Below are positions 1-8,852 of a DNA stretch of 64,000 bases, in pieces. Source of the stretch: an uncultured Eubacteriales bacterium (GTDB lineage Bacteria > Bacillota > Clostridia > Peptostreptococcales > Anaerovoracaceae); assembly GCA_902778585.1 (NCBI GenBank), contig CACYYD010000004.1, positions 23,390 to 87,389 on the forward strand, given 5' to 3'. Below the pieces are notes generated by a model. The model did no database searches, was not told the DNA's origin, and saw only the letters and a program-made list of their open reading frames with translations. Position numbers and translations under genes: made by a program. The number at the start of each line of letters is the position of its first letter. Within the stretch, counting starts at the first letter, position 1.

Positions 1-1516
1 CTTCTGCGCTCCATCTGTCCAGAAGTATCCTGAGACTTATCTTTCCGTCATTGTAGGAGACTCTGGTGCTGCGCCTGGCTGTCAGCTCTCCGCTCTGGCC
101 GCTGCGGCTTCTGTCAACGGTAAGGAGCGAGCGTCCCGGCATGTAGCTGAGCACTATGTAATGGTCCTCATCCTTCGCGAATTTGACCGCAAATTCCCTG
201 TAAAGAGCTGCTCCCTCCGAGCATGGTGCGATCTCTAGATCAAGTTCGAGCGACCTGCCCTCTACGCCGTCAAATACGCGCTCCTCGTCATGAAGGATCA
301 GTCCGCTGTATTCGATCTTGTCTTTCCTGTATTCCCTTATCTCTCTGACCGGCCACTGATACAGCTTTCCGTCCCTGAATCTCAGTTCTCTCGGGACAGT
401 CATCTGGCCAAAGATATGCGTTCCCTCAGGTCCGTGGATATATCCGTCCGGATCATCGACAGGAACGGCGTACTGCAGTCCCGGTCTTGTGAGGTCTTCT
501 TTCTTATCCACGAAGTTGCCGTTTTTAGGATCCTGCATCCAGCCTATCATGACTGTTCTTCCGTCAGGAGTCTTCATGACCTGCGGGGCGTAGAAGTCCA
601 GACCTATATCAACAGGCTCATAGCCGCCGTCAGGTCTGAATGTTTCCGTTTCCTCATCATAAGATCCGGGTATGCAGCATACATTGCTTCCCTGAGGGAA
701 TCTTACGGAGCCGATAGCTTCGTCTGCCTCGGCCTCCATATCCATAGGGCTTGCTATAAGAAGCTGCTTTCCGTCGAGTTCAAAGAAGTTAGGGCATTCC
801 CACATGACTCCTATCCTTCTGTGGTCTTCAAAGAGGACTTTGCCGAATTCCCAGTCAAAGGCATCCTTGCTTCTGAAGAGCAGCAGCTGCGTACCGTTTT
901 CAGGATGGTAGTTGCCGTCCTCGCCTATCTCGCCTGTCCTGCCTGCAGCAACGAGAGCCCTGTAGCTGCCGTCCTTGGCACGCCAGATATACGGATCCCT
1001 GAATTCATAGGCATCACAGTCCTCAGGAAGGTCATCCATGTCGATGACCGGGTTTCCGTCATATTTTACATACTCCGTGCTCCCGTCCTCATTCTGCTCC
1101 GAAACTGCGACGCACTGCATCTGCAGCCATCTGCCCTTGCCGAGCGGGTCGCCGGCGTTGCTGCCGCAGCCTGTGTACATAAGAAGATGTCTTCCGTCTT
1201 CCAGAGTTATGGCAGTCCCCGAGAAGCATCCGGATCCGTCATATTCCGTGTCAGGAGCCATTGCGCACGGCAGATACTCCCAGTTGATCATGTCGGAGCT
1301 TACGGCATGACCCCAGTGCATAGGTCCCCAGAATGTGCTGTGCGGATGGTTCTGATAGAAAAGATGATACTGTCCGCGGTGGAACGAGAATCCGTTAGGA
1401 TCGTTGAGCCAACCGGTTAGCGGAGAAAAGTGATATACGGGGCGCTCCTCTGCCGGGATGCGAGCCGATTCTTCTTTCTCAAATTCTCTTACAGCTTTCA
1501 GTTCTTTGCTTACCAA
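1..1516 (-). CDS. GH32 beta-fructofuranosidase / sucrose(-6-phosphate) hydrolase, 3' end cut by window
   Basis: Reverse-strand translation gives a glycoside hydrolase family 32 protein that would cleave the fructosyl bond of sucrose, sucrose-6-phosphate or raffinose-type sugars in the cytoplasm. The nucleophile motif WLNDPNG lies about 35 residues in, followed by a run resembling HLFYQ and, near the window edge, the beta-sandwich segment LRILLDRWSAE typical of GH32 C-termini. About 505 codons are visible and probably only a few tens are missing. I chose a TTG start at 1516 because AGAAGGAG sits a few bases upstream and no better-placed ATG exists. The gene starts 13 bases after the GH36 stop, so the two enzymes are co-transcribed and together can dismantle raffinose. 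No signal peptide is seen. Sucrose versus sucrose-6-phosphate specificity cannot be told from sequence; import by an ABC system rather than a PTS favours unphosphorylated substrate. Confidence 0.88.
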   Translation of the reverse strand, partial: MVSKELKAVREFEKEESARIPAEERPVYHFSPLTGWLNDPNGFSFHRGQYHLFYQNHPHSTFWGPMHWGHAVSSDMINWEYLPCAMAPDTEYDGSGCFSGTAITLEDGRHLLMYTGCGSNAGDPLGKGRWLQMQCVAVSEQNEDGSTEYVKYDGNPVIDMDDLPEDCDAYEFRDPYIWRAKDGSYRALVAAGRTGEIGEDGNYHPENGTQLLLFRSKDAFDWEFGKVLFEDHRRIGVMWECPNFFELDGKQLLIASPMDMEAEADEAIGSVRFPQGSNVCCIPGSYDEETETFRPDGGYEPVDIGLDFYAPQVMKTPDGRTVMIGWMQDPKNGNFVDKKEDLTRPGLQYAVPVDDPDGYIHGPEGTHIFGQMTVPRELRFRDGKLYQWPVREIREYRKDKIEYSGLILHDEERVFDGVEGRSLELDLEIAPCSEGAALYREFAVKFAKDEDHYIVLSYMPGRSLLTVDRSRSGQSGELTARRSTRVSYNDGKISLRILLDRWSAE

Positions 1517-1529
1517 TTCTATCTCCTTC

Positions 1530-3716
1530 TCAGATCCTGATTATATCCAGCTGCCTTGCCGGGTAATCGCCCGTAAGCTGCGGGAAGGTGTAGCCGTTTC
1601 TCATGAGTGTGCTGCCGCGGCATTCGAATTCGCCGCCGACAGAATAGACTGCGTTAGGATCAAGTCCCTTAAGTCTTACATGGGCCAGTGTGTAGTTGGC
1701 CTGAGGATCTGTTACCACTATGCTGAGCAGGCAGCGGCTCTTGTCTTCGCTCACATGCTCCCAGCAGTAATAACCTTTATTTTCCGAAGGATCACTCAGC
1801 CTGTAATGAAGTCCGCTGTGGACCACAGGCTCGACATCCTTATATCTCTTTATCTGTTCTTTGATCTCAGCGCATTCCTCTTCAGTGAGTTTGGTGAGAT
1901 CGAGCTCATATCCGAAAGAGCCCGCCATCGCCGTTATACCCCTTGTTGAGAGCGGTGTCTTACGGCCGGTCTGATGGTTCGGAGATGCGCTCACATGAGC
2001 TCCCATGGCAGAGCAAGGATAGCCGAACGATGTGCCGTACTGGATCGCAAGGCGCGATACAGGATCCGTATTATCCGAAGTCCATATCTGAGGTGAATAC
2101 TGAAGCATGCCGGCATCGAAACGCCCGCCGCCGCCCGCGCAGCCCTCAAACAGTACATCAGGGAACTCAGATGTCAGCCTGTCATACAGTTTGTAAAGGC
2201 TCAGATAGTAGCGGTGAGGCACTTCGCCCTGCAAGGCCGATGGCGTCGCATGCGAATACACATCCGAAATTGGACGGTTGAAGTCCCACTTTATATAGTC
2301 GATATCGTAGTCCCTGAGCAGACCCGATATAGTCTTATACAGGTATTCGTGAACATCCGGGTTCGACAGATCAAGCACAAGCTGGTTGCGGGCCATCATA
2401 GGCGCCCTTCCCGGAGCCGTCAGAGCCCAGTCAGGATGCGCGCGATAAAGATCAGAATCCTCGCTTATCATCTCCGGCTCTATCCAGAGACCGAACCTGA
2501 GTCCCATTGCCTTTACTTTGCTTATAAGGCTTTCGAGTCCGCCCGGCAGTTTATTTGTATCGACGACCCAGTCTCCGAGACCGGCGTTATCGTCTTCTCT
2601 GTTTGTGAACCAGCCGTCATCGAGAACAAAGAGTTCCATTCCGAGATCAGCGGCTTTCTCTGCTATCTGAAGCAGCTTCTCTTCATTGAAATCGAAGTAT
2701 GTAGCCTCCCAGTTGTTTACCAGTACAGGCCTGTGGCTGTATTTGAATTTGCCTTTTACGACGTTATTGCGGATGCAACGGTGATAATTATGCGAAAGCT
2801 GAGTCAGACCTTCCGCATAGCTGAGGATCACCTCAGGAGTGTTCAGGGATGTTCCCGGCGCAAGCTCCCAGCGGAAGCGGTCGTCGTTGAGCCCCATGAC
2901 CACGCGTACGCTTTCAAACTGATCCAGTTCTACCTCTGTCTTGTGATTTCCGGAGTACATCAGCATCATGCCGTAGCAAGGTCCGCTGTCTTCCGTGGTA
3001 TCGTGGTCACATATGATGATGAACGGATTGTGCTGATGGCTCGACATGCCGCGTCCCGAGACAAGAGTATGTACTCCGTGGAAGAGCTTTACGCGCTCTG
3101 CCTGGCGCTCCATGCAGTGCCTGCCGTGAAAATGCATCATATCCCAGCTGCCGTAAGGAAGCTCAAGACACATCGATGATGCCTTTCTGAGCCATACCAT
3201 TTCTTCACCTGCATTGAAGATCTCAGCTGATCTGGTTATGACGTCAAGGTCTTCAAAGACTCCGTAATACAGTCTGATACCGATATTCGCGGCCGTGTCT
3301 TTCAGAGTCACAATAAGTGTCTGGGCCTTGCCGCAGTTTTCATATACAGAAGGAAGACCCGGTATGCTGTACTTGCCTTCCTTTATCTCATGACTTACGT
3401 AGCGGAATTCGGCGCATCTGCTGCCGTCAGAACATGAAGCGGCGATGCTGTTTATCCTGAAGTCCCCGACACCAAAGGATGTGTACTCCTGCGGCATTGA
3501 GTCGAGAGAATAGGTCCTGTCATACCTCTTGTCGTACGGGTTTCCCGAGAATCCGCGGTCATAATAACGGAAGGCATACGACATGTCATCCTGGCCCGGC
3601 TTAGGCCCGTAATACATATGCTGAAGGTAGCCGAGCTGATCTATCTTCATGTGATAGCCGGTGTTCTTCGTCTCAAGTATGAGCTGCTTTGTCTCTTTTA
3701 TATATCTTATGCTCAT
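1530..3716 (-). CDS. GH36 alpha-galactosidase
   Basis: A 728-residue GH36 enzyme, the usual length of the bacterial homotetrameric AgaA/RafA type. It hydrolyses terminal alpha-1,6-galactosyl units of melibiose, raffinose and stachyose in the cytoplasm. Visible family motifs are NNWEATYFDF followed by ELFVLDDGWF near residues 335-370, the nucleophile block DYIKWDFNR near 475, and the acid/base block GCAGGGGRFD...WTSDNTDP near 530-550. The ATG at 3716 has GGAGGG seven bases upstream. It is preceded by the terminator of the msm transporter genes and followed closely by the GH32 gene. A TATTAT hexamer downstream of that terminator may give it its own weak promoter, otherwise read-through supplies it. 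Released galactose would feed the galT enzyme encoded about 6 kb away. Confidence 0.93.
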   Translation of the reverse strand: MSIRYIKETKQLILETKNTGYHMKIDQLGYLQHMYYGPKPGQDDMSYAFRYYDRGFSGNPYDKRYDRTYSLDSMPQEYTSFGVGDFRINSIAASCSDGSRCAEFRYVSHEIKEGKYSIPGLPSVYENCGKAQTLIVTLKDTAANIGIRLYYGVFEDLDVITRSAEIFNAGEEMVWLRKASSMCLELPYGSWDMMHFHGRHCMERQAERVKLFHGVHTLVSGRGMSSHQHNPFIIICDHDTTEDSGPCYGMMLMYSGNHKTEVELDQFESVRVVMGLNDDRFRWELAPGTSLNTPEVILSYAEGLTQLSHNYHRCIRNNVVKGKFKYSHRPVLVNNWEATYFDFNEEKLLQIAEKAADLGMELFVLDDGWFTNREDDNAGLGDWVVDTNKLPGGLESLISKVKAMGLRFGLWIEPEMISEDSDLYRAHPDWALTAPGRAPMMARNQLVLDLSNPDVHEYLYKTISGLLRDYDIDYIKWDFNRPISDVYSHATPSALQGEVPHRYYLSLYKLYDRLTSEFPDVLFEGCAGGGGRFDAGMLQYSPQIWTSDNTDPVSRLAIQYGTSFGYPCSAMGAHVSASPNHQTGRKTPLSTRGITAMAGSFGYELDLTKLTEEECAEIKEQIKRYKDVEPVVHSGLHYRLSDPSENKGYYCWEHVSEDKSRCLLSIVVTDPQANYTLAHVRLKGLDPNAVYSVGGEFECRGSTLMRNGYTFPQLTGDYPARQLDIIRI

Positions 3717-3759
3717 TTATACCCTCCGCGTTAATTTGCAGTCCAGTCAGATAATATCA

Positions 3760-3798
3760 AAAAAAGAAGCGGACTGCCACATAATAGCGGCAGTCCGC
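3760..3798 (-). terminator. Rho-independent terminator after msmK
   Basis: On the minus strand a perfect 10-bp GC-rich stem (arms 3789-3798 and 3769-3778, loop of about ten bases) is followed by TTCTTTTTTTGA. It lies between the msmK stop and the GH36 start, so it would separate transporter from enzyme expression or set their ratio. Confidence 0.85.
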
Positions 3799-3820
3799 AT
3801 CTATTGATTTTAATGCATTT

Positions 3821-4927
3821 TTACTCTGCCCAGAGCAGGCTCTTTTCAGTCTCCTTGTCGAAGAGCTGGAGCTTGTTCATATCGAAGGCGAATGTGCCCT
3901 CCATGCCTACAGTGAGGTCAACGTCGGAAGCGACTCTTGCCGTGCACTGCTTGCCTGCGAGAGTGAAGTACAGATAAGCCTCTGCACCCAGAAGCTCACG
4001 TACTTCTACAGGAGCCTTTACTGTGCAGCCATCCTTTTCCTTGCCTCTTCCGTCGAGGAGGTGCTCAGGTCTGATGCCCATTACGACAGTCTTGCCGTCA
4101 TAATCCTTGACAGCTTCAGCCTTGTCCTTAGGGAGCTTGAGTTCGAAGTCAGCGACCTTCAGGAATGTGTCGCTGCCCTTCTTCTCGACTACTGCGTCGA
4201 GGAAGTTCATCTGAGGCGATCCGATGAATCCTGCAACGAAGAGGTTGCAAGGCTTGTTGTACAGATGCTCAGGTGTGTTGATCTGCTGAACGATACCGTC
4301 CTTCATTACAACGATCCTTGTTCCGAGAGTCATAGCCTCAGTCTGGTCGTGAGTAACGTAGATGATGGTCGTTCCCAGTCTCTCATGCAGCTTGGCGATC
4401 TCTGTTCTCATCTGGACTCTCAGCTTGGCGTCCAGGTTGGAGAGAGGCTCGTCCATGAGGAAGACCTTAGGGCTTCTTACGATGGCACGTCCCATGGCGA
4501 CACGCTGTCTCTGTCCGCCGGAGAGAGCCTTAGGCTTTCTGTCGAGCAGCTTCTCGAGGTCGAGGATCTTAGCGACTTCCTCTACCTTTGCGTTGATCTC
4601 AGCCTCAGGAACTTTTCTCAGCTTGAGAGCGAATCCCATGTTGTCCCTTACTGTCATGTGCGGATAGAGAGCATAGCTCTGGAATACCATGGCGATGTCT
4701 CTGTCCTTAGGCTCAACGTCATTCATCTTTACTCCGTCGATGAGGAACTCTCCTTCGGAGATGTCCTCAAGGCCGGCGATCATGCGAAGAGTTGTGGACT
4801 TTCCGCAGCCGGAAGGTCCTACGAAGATAATGAATTCCTTATCTTCTACTTCGAGATTGAAGTCGTGAACAGCGTGGTAGCCGTTCTCGTAGATCTTCTC
4901 GATGTGTTTCAATGATAAACTTGCCAT
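3821..4927 (-). CDS. msmK: Sugar ABC transporter ATP-binding protein (MsmK/UgpC type)
   Basis: This 368-residue ATPase would power the neighbouring sugar importer from the cytoplasmic face. Walker A (GPSGCGKST) is near residue 38, the Q-loop (VFQSYALYPHM) near 82, the signature LSGGQRQRVAMGRA near 135, Walker B (VFLMDEPLSNLD) near 155, and the H-loop (YVTHD) near 192. The C-terminal 130 residues are the TOBE/OB regulatory extension that distinguishes MalK/MsmK/UgpC proteins. ATG start with AAAGGAG upstream. It is the last transporter gene before the terminator. In many Firmicutes MsmK is shared by several sugar importers, so a role beyond this operon is possible. Confidence 0.92.
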   Translation of the reverse strand: MASLSLKHIEKIYENGYHAVHDFNLEVEDKEFIIFVGPSGCGKSTTLRMIAGLEDISEGEFLIDGVKMNDVEPKDRDIAMVFQSYALYPHMTVRDNMGFALKLRKVPEAEINAKVEEVAKILDLEKLLDRKPKALSGGQRQRVAMGRAIVRSPKVFLMDEPLSNLDAKLRVQMRTEIAKLHERLGTTIIYVTHDQTEAMTLGTRIVVMKDGIVQQINTPEHLYNKPCNLFVAGFIGSPQMNFLDAVVEKKGSDTFLKVADFELKLPKDKAEAVKDYDGKTVVMGIRPEHLLDGRGKEKDGCTVKAPVEVRELLGAEAYLYFTLAGKQCTARVASDVDLTVGMEGTFAFDMNKLQLFDKETEKSLLWAE

Positions 4928-4984
4928 TTTTATTTACTCCTTTGTTCCAATATACATTGATAAACGATCGGTTCTGACTGATAA

Positions 4985-5602
4985 CTATTCTTCTTCGAGT
5001 TTTCTGAAGATGCCGTCATACAGCATCGCACAGAGGTAACCCGGAAGAGTGAAGCCGTACAGCATGAACACAAGCGGCGCCGCGCGGTGCAGATATACAA
5101 GCACCAGGGCCCATATGGTCCATGCCACGGCCATGCCGGCTGTTCTCGGCAGATTGCCAAGCGAGAGCCTGAATGCGTTAATGATGGTCCCCTTTACGCT
5201 GTTGTCATATCTTGCCTGAAGAGCAAACATGTACACGGCGCTTACAAAGAGGAGCAGCGCGGCTATGCTGATGACTATCATCATCATGGTCACCGCCCTG
5301 GACCCGGATCCGTGAAAGGCCCAGAGGTCAGTTGCCGTTATGACCGCGATCAGTATTACCAGAAGCCCCTCCGGGATGCCCTGCCGAAAGTTCTCCTTGA
5401 AGGACTTTCTGAACATCCTTATCACGTATGTCTCGTCGCCTCTCACAAGGTGCAGCAGCACGTAATTCATTGCTGCCATCGCGCCGCCCGCGGTAACGAG
5501 GGGGAGCGAGTACACGACCGTCACTATGTTCAGTACGGCCAGGTCCACAAGCCTCGCGAGAAACTTCATTACGGGATTACCCGAGTCAAAGAATTTATCC
5601 AT
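4985..5602 (-). CDS. DUF624 (YesL-like) membrane protein
   Basis: A 205-residue protein with about five hydrophobic spans: the segment AVLNIVTVVYSLPLVTAGGAM near residue 20, a pair around 75-125, and two near the C-terminus. It belongs to the YesL/DUF624 family, which is regularly embedded in carbohydrate ABC operons of Gram-positive bacteria but has no established biochemical role. The N-terminal pattern MDKFFDSGNPVMKFLARLVDL is typical of the family. It sits between the permease gene msmG (32-base gap) and the ATPase gene (57-base gap), reading the same way. An accessory or assembly role for the importer is inference from position only. Confidence 0.8.
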   Translation of the reverse strand: MDKFFDSGNPVMKFLARLVDLAVLNIVTVVYSLPLVTAGGAMAAMNYVLLHLVRGDETYVIRMFRKSFKENFRQGIPEGLLVILIAVITATDLWAFHGSGSRAVTMMMIVISIAALLLFVSAVYMFALQARYDNSVKGTIINAFRLSLGNLPRTAGMAVAWTIWALVLVYLHRAAPLVFMLYGFTLPGYLCAMLYDGIFRKLEEE

Positions 5603-5634
5603 CAGTTATCAGTTCTCACCTTGCCGAAAAAATC

Positions 5635-6498
5635 TTAGCCCTTGACTGCTCCTGCAGTAACTCCCGCAACGATGTACTTCTGCAGGAAGAGATACAGGAT
5701 GAGAATCGGCAGCATGGCCAGCAGCAGTGCCGCCATTACCAGGCCGATGTCTGTGGAGTAAGTTCCATAGAATGCCTGTGTTGCGATCGGGATCGTGTAT
5801 ATCTCCTTGTCGGTGAGTACCAGACTTGGCAGGAGGTAGTCGTTCCAGAACGCCATGGCGTCAATGATGGCAACTGTTGCAACTGTCGGTTTGAGAAGCG
5901 GGAAGACGATCTTCCAGAATGTCTGCCATCTGGAGCAGCCGTCAATGAGAGCCGCTTCTTCGAGTTCCAATGGTATATTGGAATGGATCGCGCCATGGAA
6001 CATGAATGTTGCCATGGATACCGAGAATCCGGTGTGCATCAGTATGAGGGTGAGACGGCTGTTGAGAATGCCGAATACACCGCCGTATACGGATACCAGA
6101 GGAACCATCAGTACCTGGAACGGGATTACCATCGAAGCGATCATCAGAGCGAAGAGCATTGAGCATGCCTTCCACTTTCCGTTACGGACGATGACGAACG
6201 ATGCCATTGCAGATACGATGATAGTCAGTATCGTTGCGCATGTTGTAATGAGCAGGGAGTTCTTGAATACGTTGAAGAAGTCCATCTTGGCCATTGCGTC
6301 AGGGAAGTTCTTCGTTGTAAATCCGTGCTCGCCTATGAGCGAAAGCGGGTTCGCGGTGATGTCAGCCTGATCCTTGAATACGTTGATCAGCACCAGAATG
6401 AACGGTGCGATGAACAGGATGAATACGACGACCAGGAGGACGATCATAATGGCGTGTTTTCTCTTTTTGGCTGCAGCAGCCTTTTCGTTCTGAGTCAT
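5635..6498 (-). CDS. msmG: Carbohydrate ABC transporter permease (MsmG/MalG type)
   Basis: A 287-residue integral membrane permease with six predicted helices. The EAA loop that docks on the ATPase is readable as ELEEAALIDGCSRWQTFWKIVFPLLKP near residues 178-204, and the C-terminus ends with the family tail QKYIVAGVTAGAVKG. The start overlaps the stop of the preceding permease gene as TAATG, implying translational coupling. With MsmF it forms the membrane channel of the alpha-galactoside importer. The exact sugar is inferred from the GH36/GH32 enzymes downstream. Confidence 0.9.
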   Translation of the reverse strand: MTQNEKAAAAKKRKHAIMIVLLVVVFILFIAPFILVLINVFKDQADITANPLSLIGEHGFTTKNFPDAMAKMDFFNVFKNSLLITTCATILTIIVSAMASFVIVRNGKWKACSMLFALMIASMVIPFQVLMVPLVSVYGGVFGILNSRLTLILMHTGFSVSMATFMFHGAIHSNIPLELEEAALIDGCSRWQTFWKIVFPLLKPTVATVAIIDAMAFWNDYLLPSLVLTDKEIYTIPIATQAFYGTYSTDIGLVMAALLLAMLPILILYLFLQKYIVAGVTAGAVKG

Positions 6499-7376
6499 TA
6501 TGCTTCCACCTCCCCTTTCTTGCTCACATATACCTGAGTGATTCCGATTATCGCGCAGACGATGAACAGGATGAGAGCCTCAGCCTGGCCTGTGCCGTAG
6601 TCTTTATACGTGAACGCTTTGTTGTATACGTGCATCGCCGCCATTACCGAGCTGAAGAACGGCTCGCCCTTTGTCAATGACAGGTTGACATCGTACACTA
6701 CGAAGCATCTCGTAATGCTCAGGAAGATACAAGTTGTGAATGACGTCCTCATCAGAGGGATCGTCACATTGCGCATCGCCTGTGAAGGCGTGCAGCCGTC
6801 GATCATGGCCGCTTCCTTGAGGCTGTCTGATACGCTCATGAATCCGGCTACATATATCAGCATCATGTAGCCCGCGTATTGCCAGACTGATACCAGTATC
6901 AGGCAGAACATCGCGCCTCCGGTCGTAGAGAGCAGTGATGGCACCGTCCCTCCCGAGATCGCCTCACCGATAGCTACGAATGCACGGTTGAAAACGAACT
7001 TCCAAACATAACCAAGTACGATTCCGCCGATCAGGTTAGGAATGAAGAATCCGGCACGGAAGAAATTCTGACCCTTTACACCGCTCGTTACCATGTAAGC
7101 GAGCAGGAAAGCGACGACATTGACGAATACCACGGCAAATGCCGAGTAAATGATCGTTCTGCCGATCGCCGACCAGAAATAAGCGTCTTTAAATGCGGAT
7201 ACATAGTTTGCGAAGCCTACGAAAGGCTTTTCAGCACTGACTCCGTCCCAGCTGGTGAAGGTCAGGAACAGTCCGTAGATGAACGGAATGATGATGACCA
7301 TGCAGAACAGGATGAGCGCCGGACCTGCAAACATAAGGAATTGTTTTGACTTATAAGCCATTGTGTTTCTTTCCAT
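6498..7376 (-). CDS. msmF: Carbohydrate ABC transporter permease (MsmF/MalF type)
   Basis: A 292-residue permease with six hydrophobic segments. The first is FLMFAGPALILFCMVIIIPFIYGLF near residues 13-37. The EAA motif reads SLKEAAMIDGCTPSQAMRNVTIPLM near 185-209. The ATG at 7376 follows AGGAGGACTGAATA and is preferred to the internal ATG five codons later. It partners MsmG, and the two genes overlap by one base. Seventeen bases separate it from the binding-protein gene upstream. Confidence 0.9.
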   Translation of the reverse strand: MERNTMAYKSKQFLMFAGPALILFCMVIIIPFIYGLFLTFTSWDGVSAEKPFVGFANYVSAFKDAYFWSAIGRTIIYSAFAVVFVNVVAFLLAYMVTSGVKGQNFFRAGFFIPNLIGGIVLGYVWKFVFNRAFVAIGEAISGGTVPSLLSTTGGAMFCLILVSVWQYAGYMMLIYVAGFMSVSDSLKEAAMIDGCTPSQAMRNVTIPLMRTSFTTCIFLSITRCFVVYDVNLSLTKGEPFFSSVMAAMHVYNKAFTYKDYGTGQAEALILFIVCAIIGITQVYVSKKGEVEA

Positions 7377-7393
7377 TATTCAGTCCTCCTTTC

Positions 7394-8692
7394 CTATTCT
7401 GAGTGGCTTGTCAGAGTCTTTGTGTGCCAGTACGTCTCAACGTCTTTGGCGAATCCTTCTCGATCACTGATGCCGGCCAGATACTTCTGGAACATGGCTC
7501 CGAGGATAGCGTAGTGATCGTCAGGCATGTAGTTGTAGTTAGGGATCAACTTGCCGTCGTTGGTGTACTTGCTTACCGAAGCGCCAAGCGGATCGCTGAT
7601 TGGCAGTTCGATGTTCGAAAACGCAGGAACAAGAGCGCAGTCGTTAACGAGGAATGACTGTCCATTCTCGTTGTAGACAAGCCAGTTGAGGAAATCCTTA
7701 GCCTGCTGTCTCTGTTCTTCCGATGTGTTGGAGGAATTGTCGATGAAGAAGTACTTCGATCCTCCGCCAACCAGCATCTCGTTCATTCCGTCATCAAGAT
7801 CCTGAGGAACAGGCATCATGCCCATGTTCTCTGTGTAGTCAAACTGGTTGATCTGCGACCAGTCCCAGTTACCGCCGAACATGAACGCTATCTCGCCTTC
7901 TGCCAGTTTCTTCTCAGAGATCTCACGCTCTGCAGAGATGGCGCTTGCCTTGGCGTAGTTGTTTTCCATCAGAACATCGAATGTGTCCATGAGGGAATTG
8001 AACTTCTCATTCTCCATGAGTTTGACTTTTCCTGCGCTGAGATCCATAAGGAATGCGTCAGGATCGTCCTGTTCTTCGTAGACCTGAGCAAGATAGTGGG
8101 CTCCGAGCGACCAGTCCTCTTTCATAACTCCCGTAGGCGATTCCATTCCGCCCTTCTTGAGTTCTTCGATCAGTCCCTTCCACGCTGTCAGTGTCTTGTA
8201 CTGCTCCGGATCAAAGTCCTTACCTGTAACTTTCTTGATCGCGTCGGCGTTGTAAATAATGCCCCTTGCTTCTACGCAAACAGGGAATCCGTATACATGA
8301 CCGCCAATACTGATCGCATAACCCGTGTCTTTTACCCATTCCTCATCATCGAGAGGAATAGCGTGCTCTTCAGCCAGGGAATAGATATCCTTGGCGTCTA
8401 CCATCGACAGTGTGTACGGGTTGTTCGATGAGTACCTTGTTGCCATATGAGCCGAGACCGTGTCACTTGAGTAATAAACCTCTACGTGGACACCTGTCTC
8501 TGCCTCATACTTTTCTGCCATCTGGAGCAGCTGATCCTGGATCTCCATCTTTGAGTTGAAGATCGTGATTCCATTGGTGCTTCCCGAAGGGGCTTCTTCA
8601 CCGCCGGAGGACCCGCCGCAGCCTGCCAGAAGCAGTACGGACATCGCCAGCACTGTCATCAGAGCAACAACACGTTTTAATGTTGCTTTCAA
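7394..8692 (-). CDS. msmE: Extracellular sugar-binding lipoprotein of the ABC importer (MsmE type)
   Basis: A 432-residue family 1 solute-binding protein. The signal peptide ends in a lipobox, LLLAGCGG, with the lipidated Cys near residue 25, followed by a Gly/Ser-rich linker. The mature part contains the usual features of extracellular sugar-binding proteins, such as IFNSKMEIQDQLLQMAEKYEAETGVHVEV and GEIAFMFGGNWDWSQI. It would capture oligosaccharides at the cell surface and hand them to MsmFG. The start is TTG at 8692, supported by GGAGGT six bases upstream; the ATG between them opens a two-codon frame only. First gene of the operon, with a good promoter about 80 bases upstream. Confidence 0.9.
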   Translation of the reverse strand: MKATLKRVVALMTVLAMSVLLLAGCGGSSGGEEAPSGSTNGITIFNSKMEIQDQLLQMAEKYEAETGVHVEVYYSSDTVSAHMATRYSSNNPYTLSMVDAKDIYSLAEEHAIPLDDEEWVKDTGYAISIGGHVYGFPVCVEARGIIYNADAIKKVTGKDFDPEQYKTLTAWKGLIEELKKGGMESPTGVMKEDWSLGAHYLAQVYEEQDDPDAFLMDLSAGKVKLMENEKFNSLMDTFDVLMENNYAKASAISAEREISEKKLAEGEIAFMFGGNWDWSQINQFDYTENMGMMPVPQDLDDGMNEMLVGGGSKYFFIDNSSNTSEEQRQQAKDFLNWLVYNENGQSFLVNDCALVPAFSNIELPISDPLGASVSKYTNDGKLIPNYNYMPDDHYAILGAMFQKYLAGISDREGFAKDVETYWHTKTLTSHSE

Positions 8693-8772
8693 AACATACC
8701 TCCATTTTGTTCTCTGACAATCAATACATTATTGTAAGTGATTGTGTCTCTGCGCTTGCAGAGCACTGTTAG

Positions 8773-8801
8773 ATTTTATCAGCAATACCATATGCGGTCA
8801 A
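8773..8801 (-). promoter_or_regulatory. Sigma-A type promoter of the msm operon
   Basis: Minus strand: TTGACC (8801-8796), 17-base spacer, TAAAAT (8778-8773). The leader then runs about 75 bases to the msmE TTG and contains a small CTCTGC/GCAGAG hairpin and an AT-rich imperfect dyad (CAATCA...TGATTG) that could be an operator. No regulator gene is visible nearby. Confidence 0.7.
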
Positions 8802-8807
8802 TGAAAT

Positions 8808-8827
8808 AAGGCGTTGTGACACGCCTT
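8808..8827 (-). terminator. Short terminator after the esterase gene
   Basis: AAGGCG/CGCCTT arms enclose an eight-base loop, followed on the minus strand by ATTTCATT. It lies just 3' of the esterase stop and abuts the msm promoter. The stem is short, so termination may be partial. Confidence 0.5.
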
Positions 8828-8852
8828 AAATTGTTTCTGAATGCCTTAATAA

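Noticed and set aside
290..1420. Long plus-strand open frame
   Set aside because: It is antisense to the GH32 gene, whose WLNDPNG motif and C-terminal block are read on the minus strand; no family features on the plus strand.
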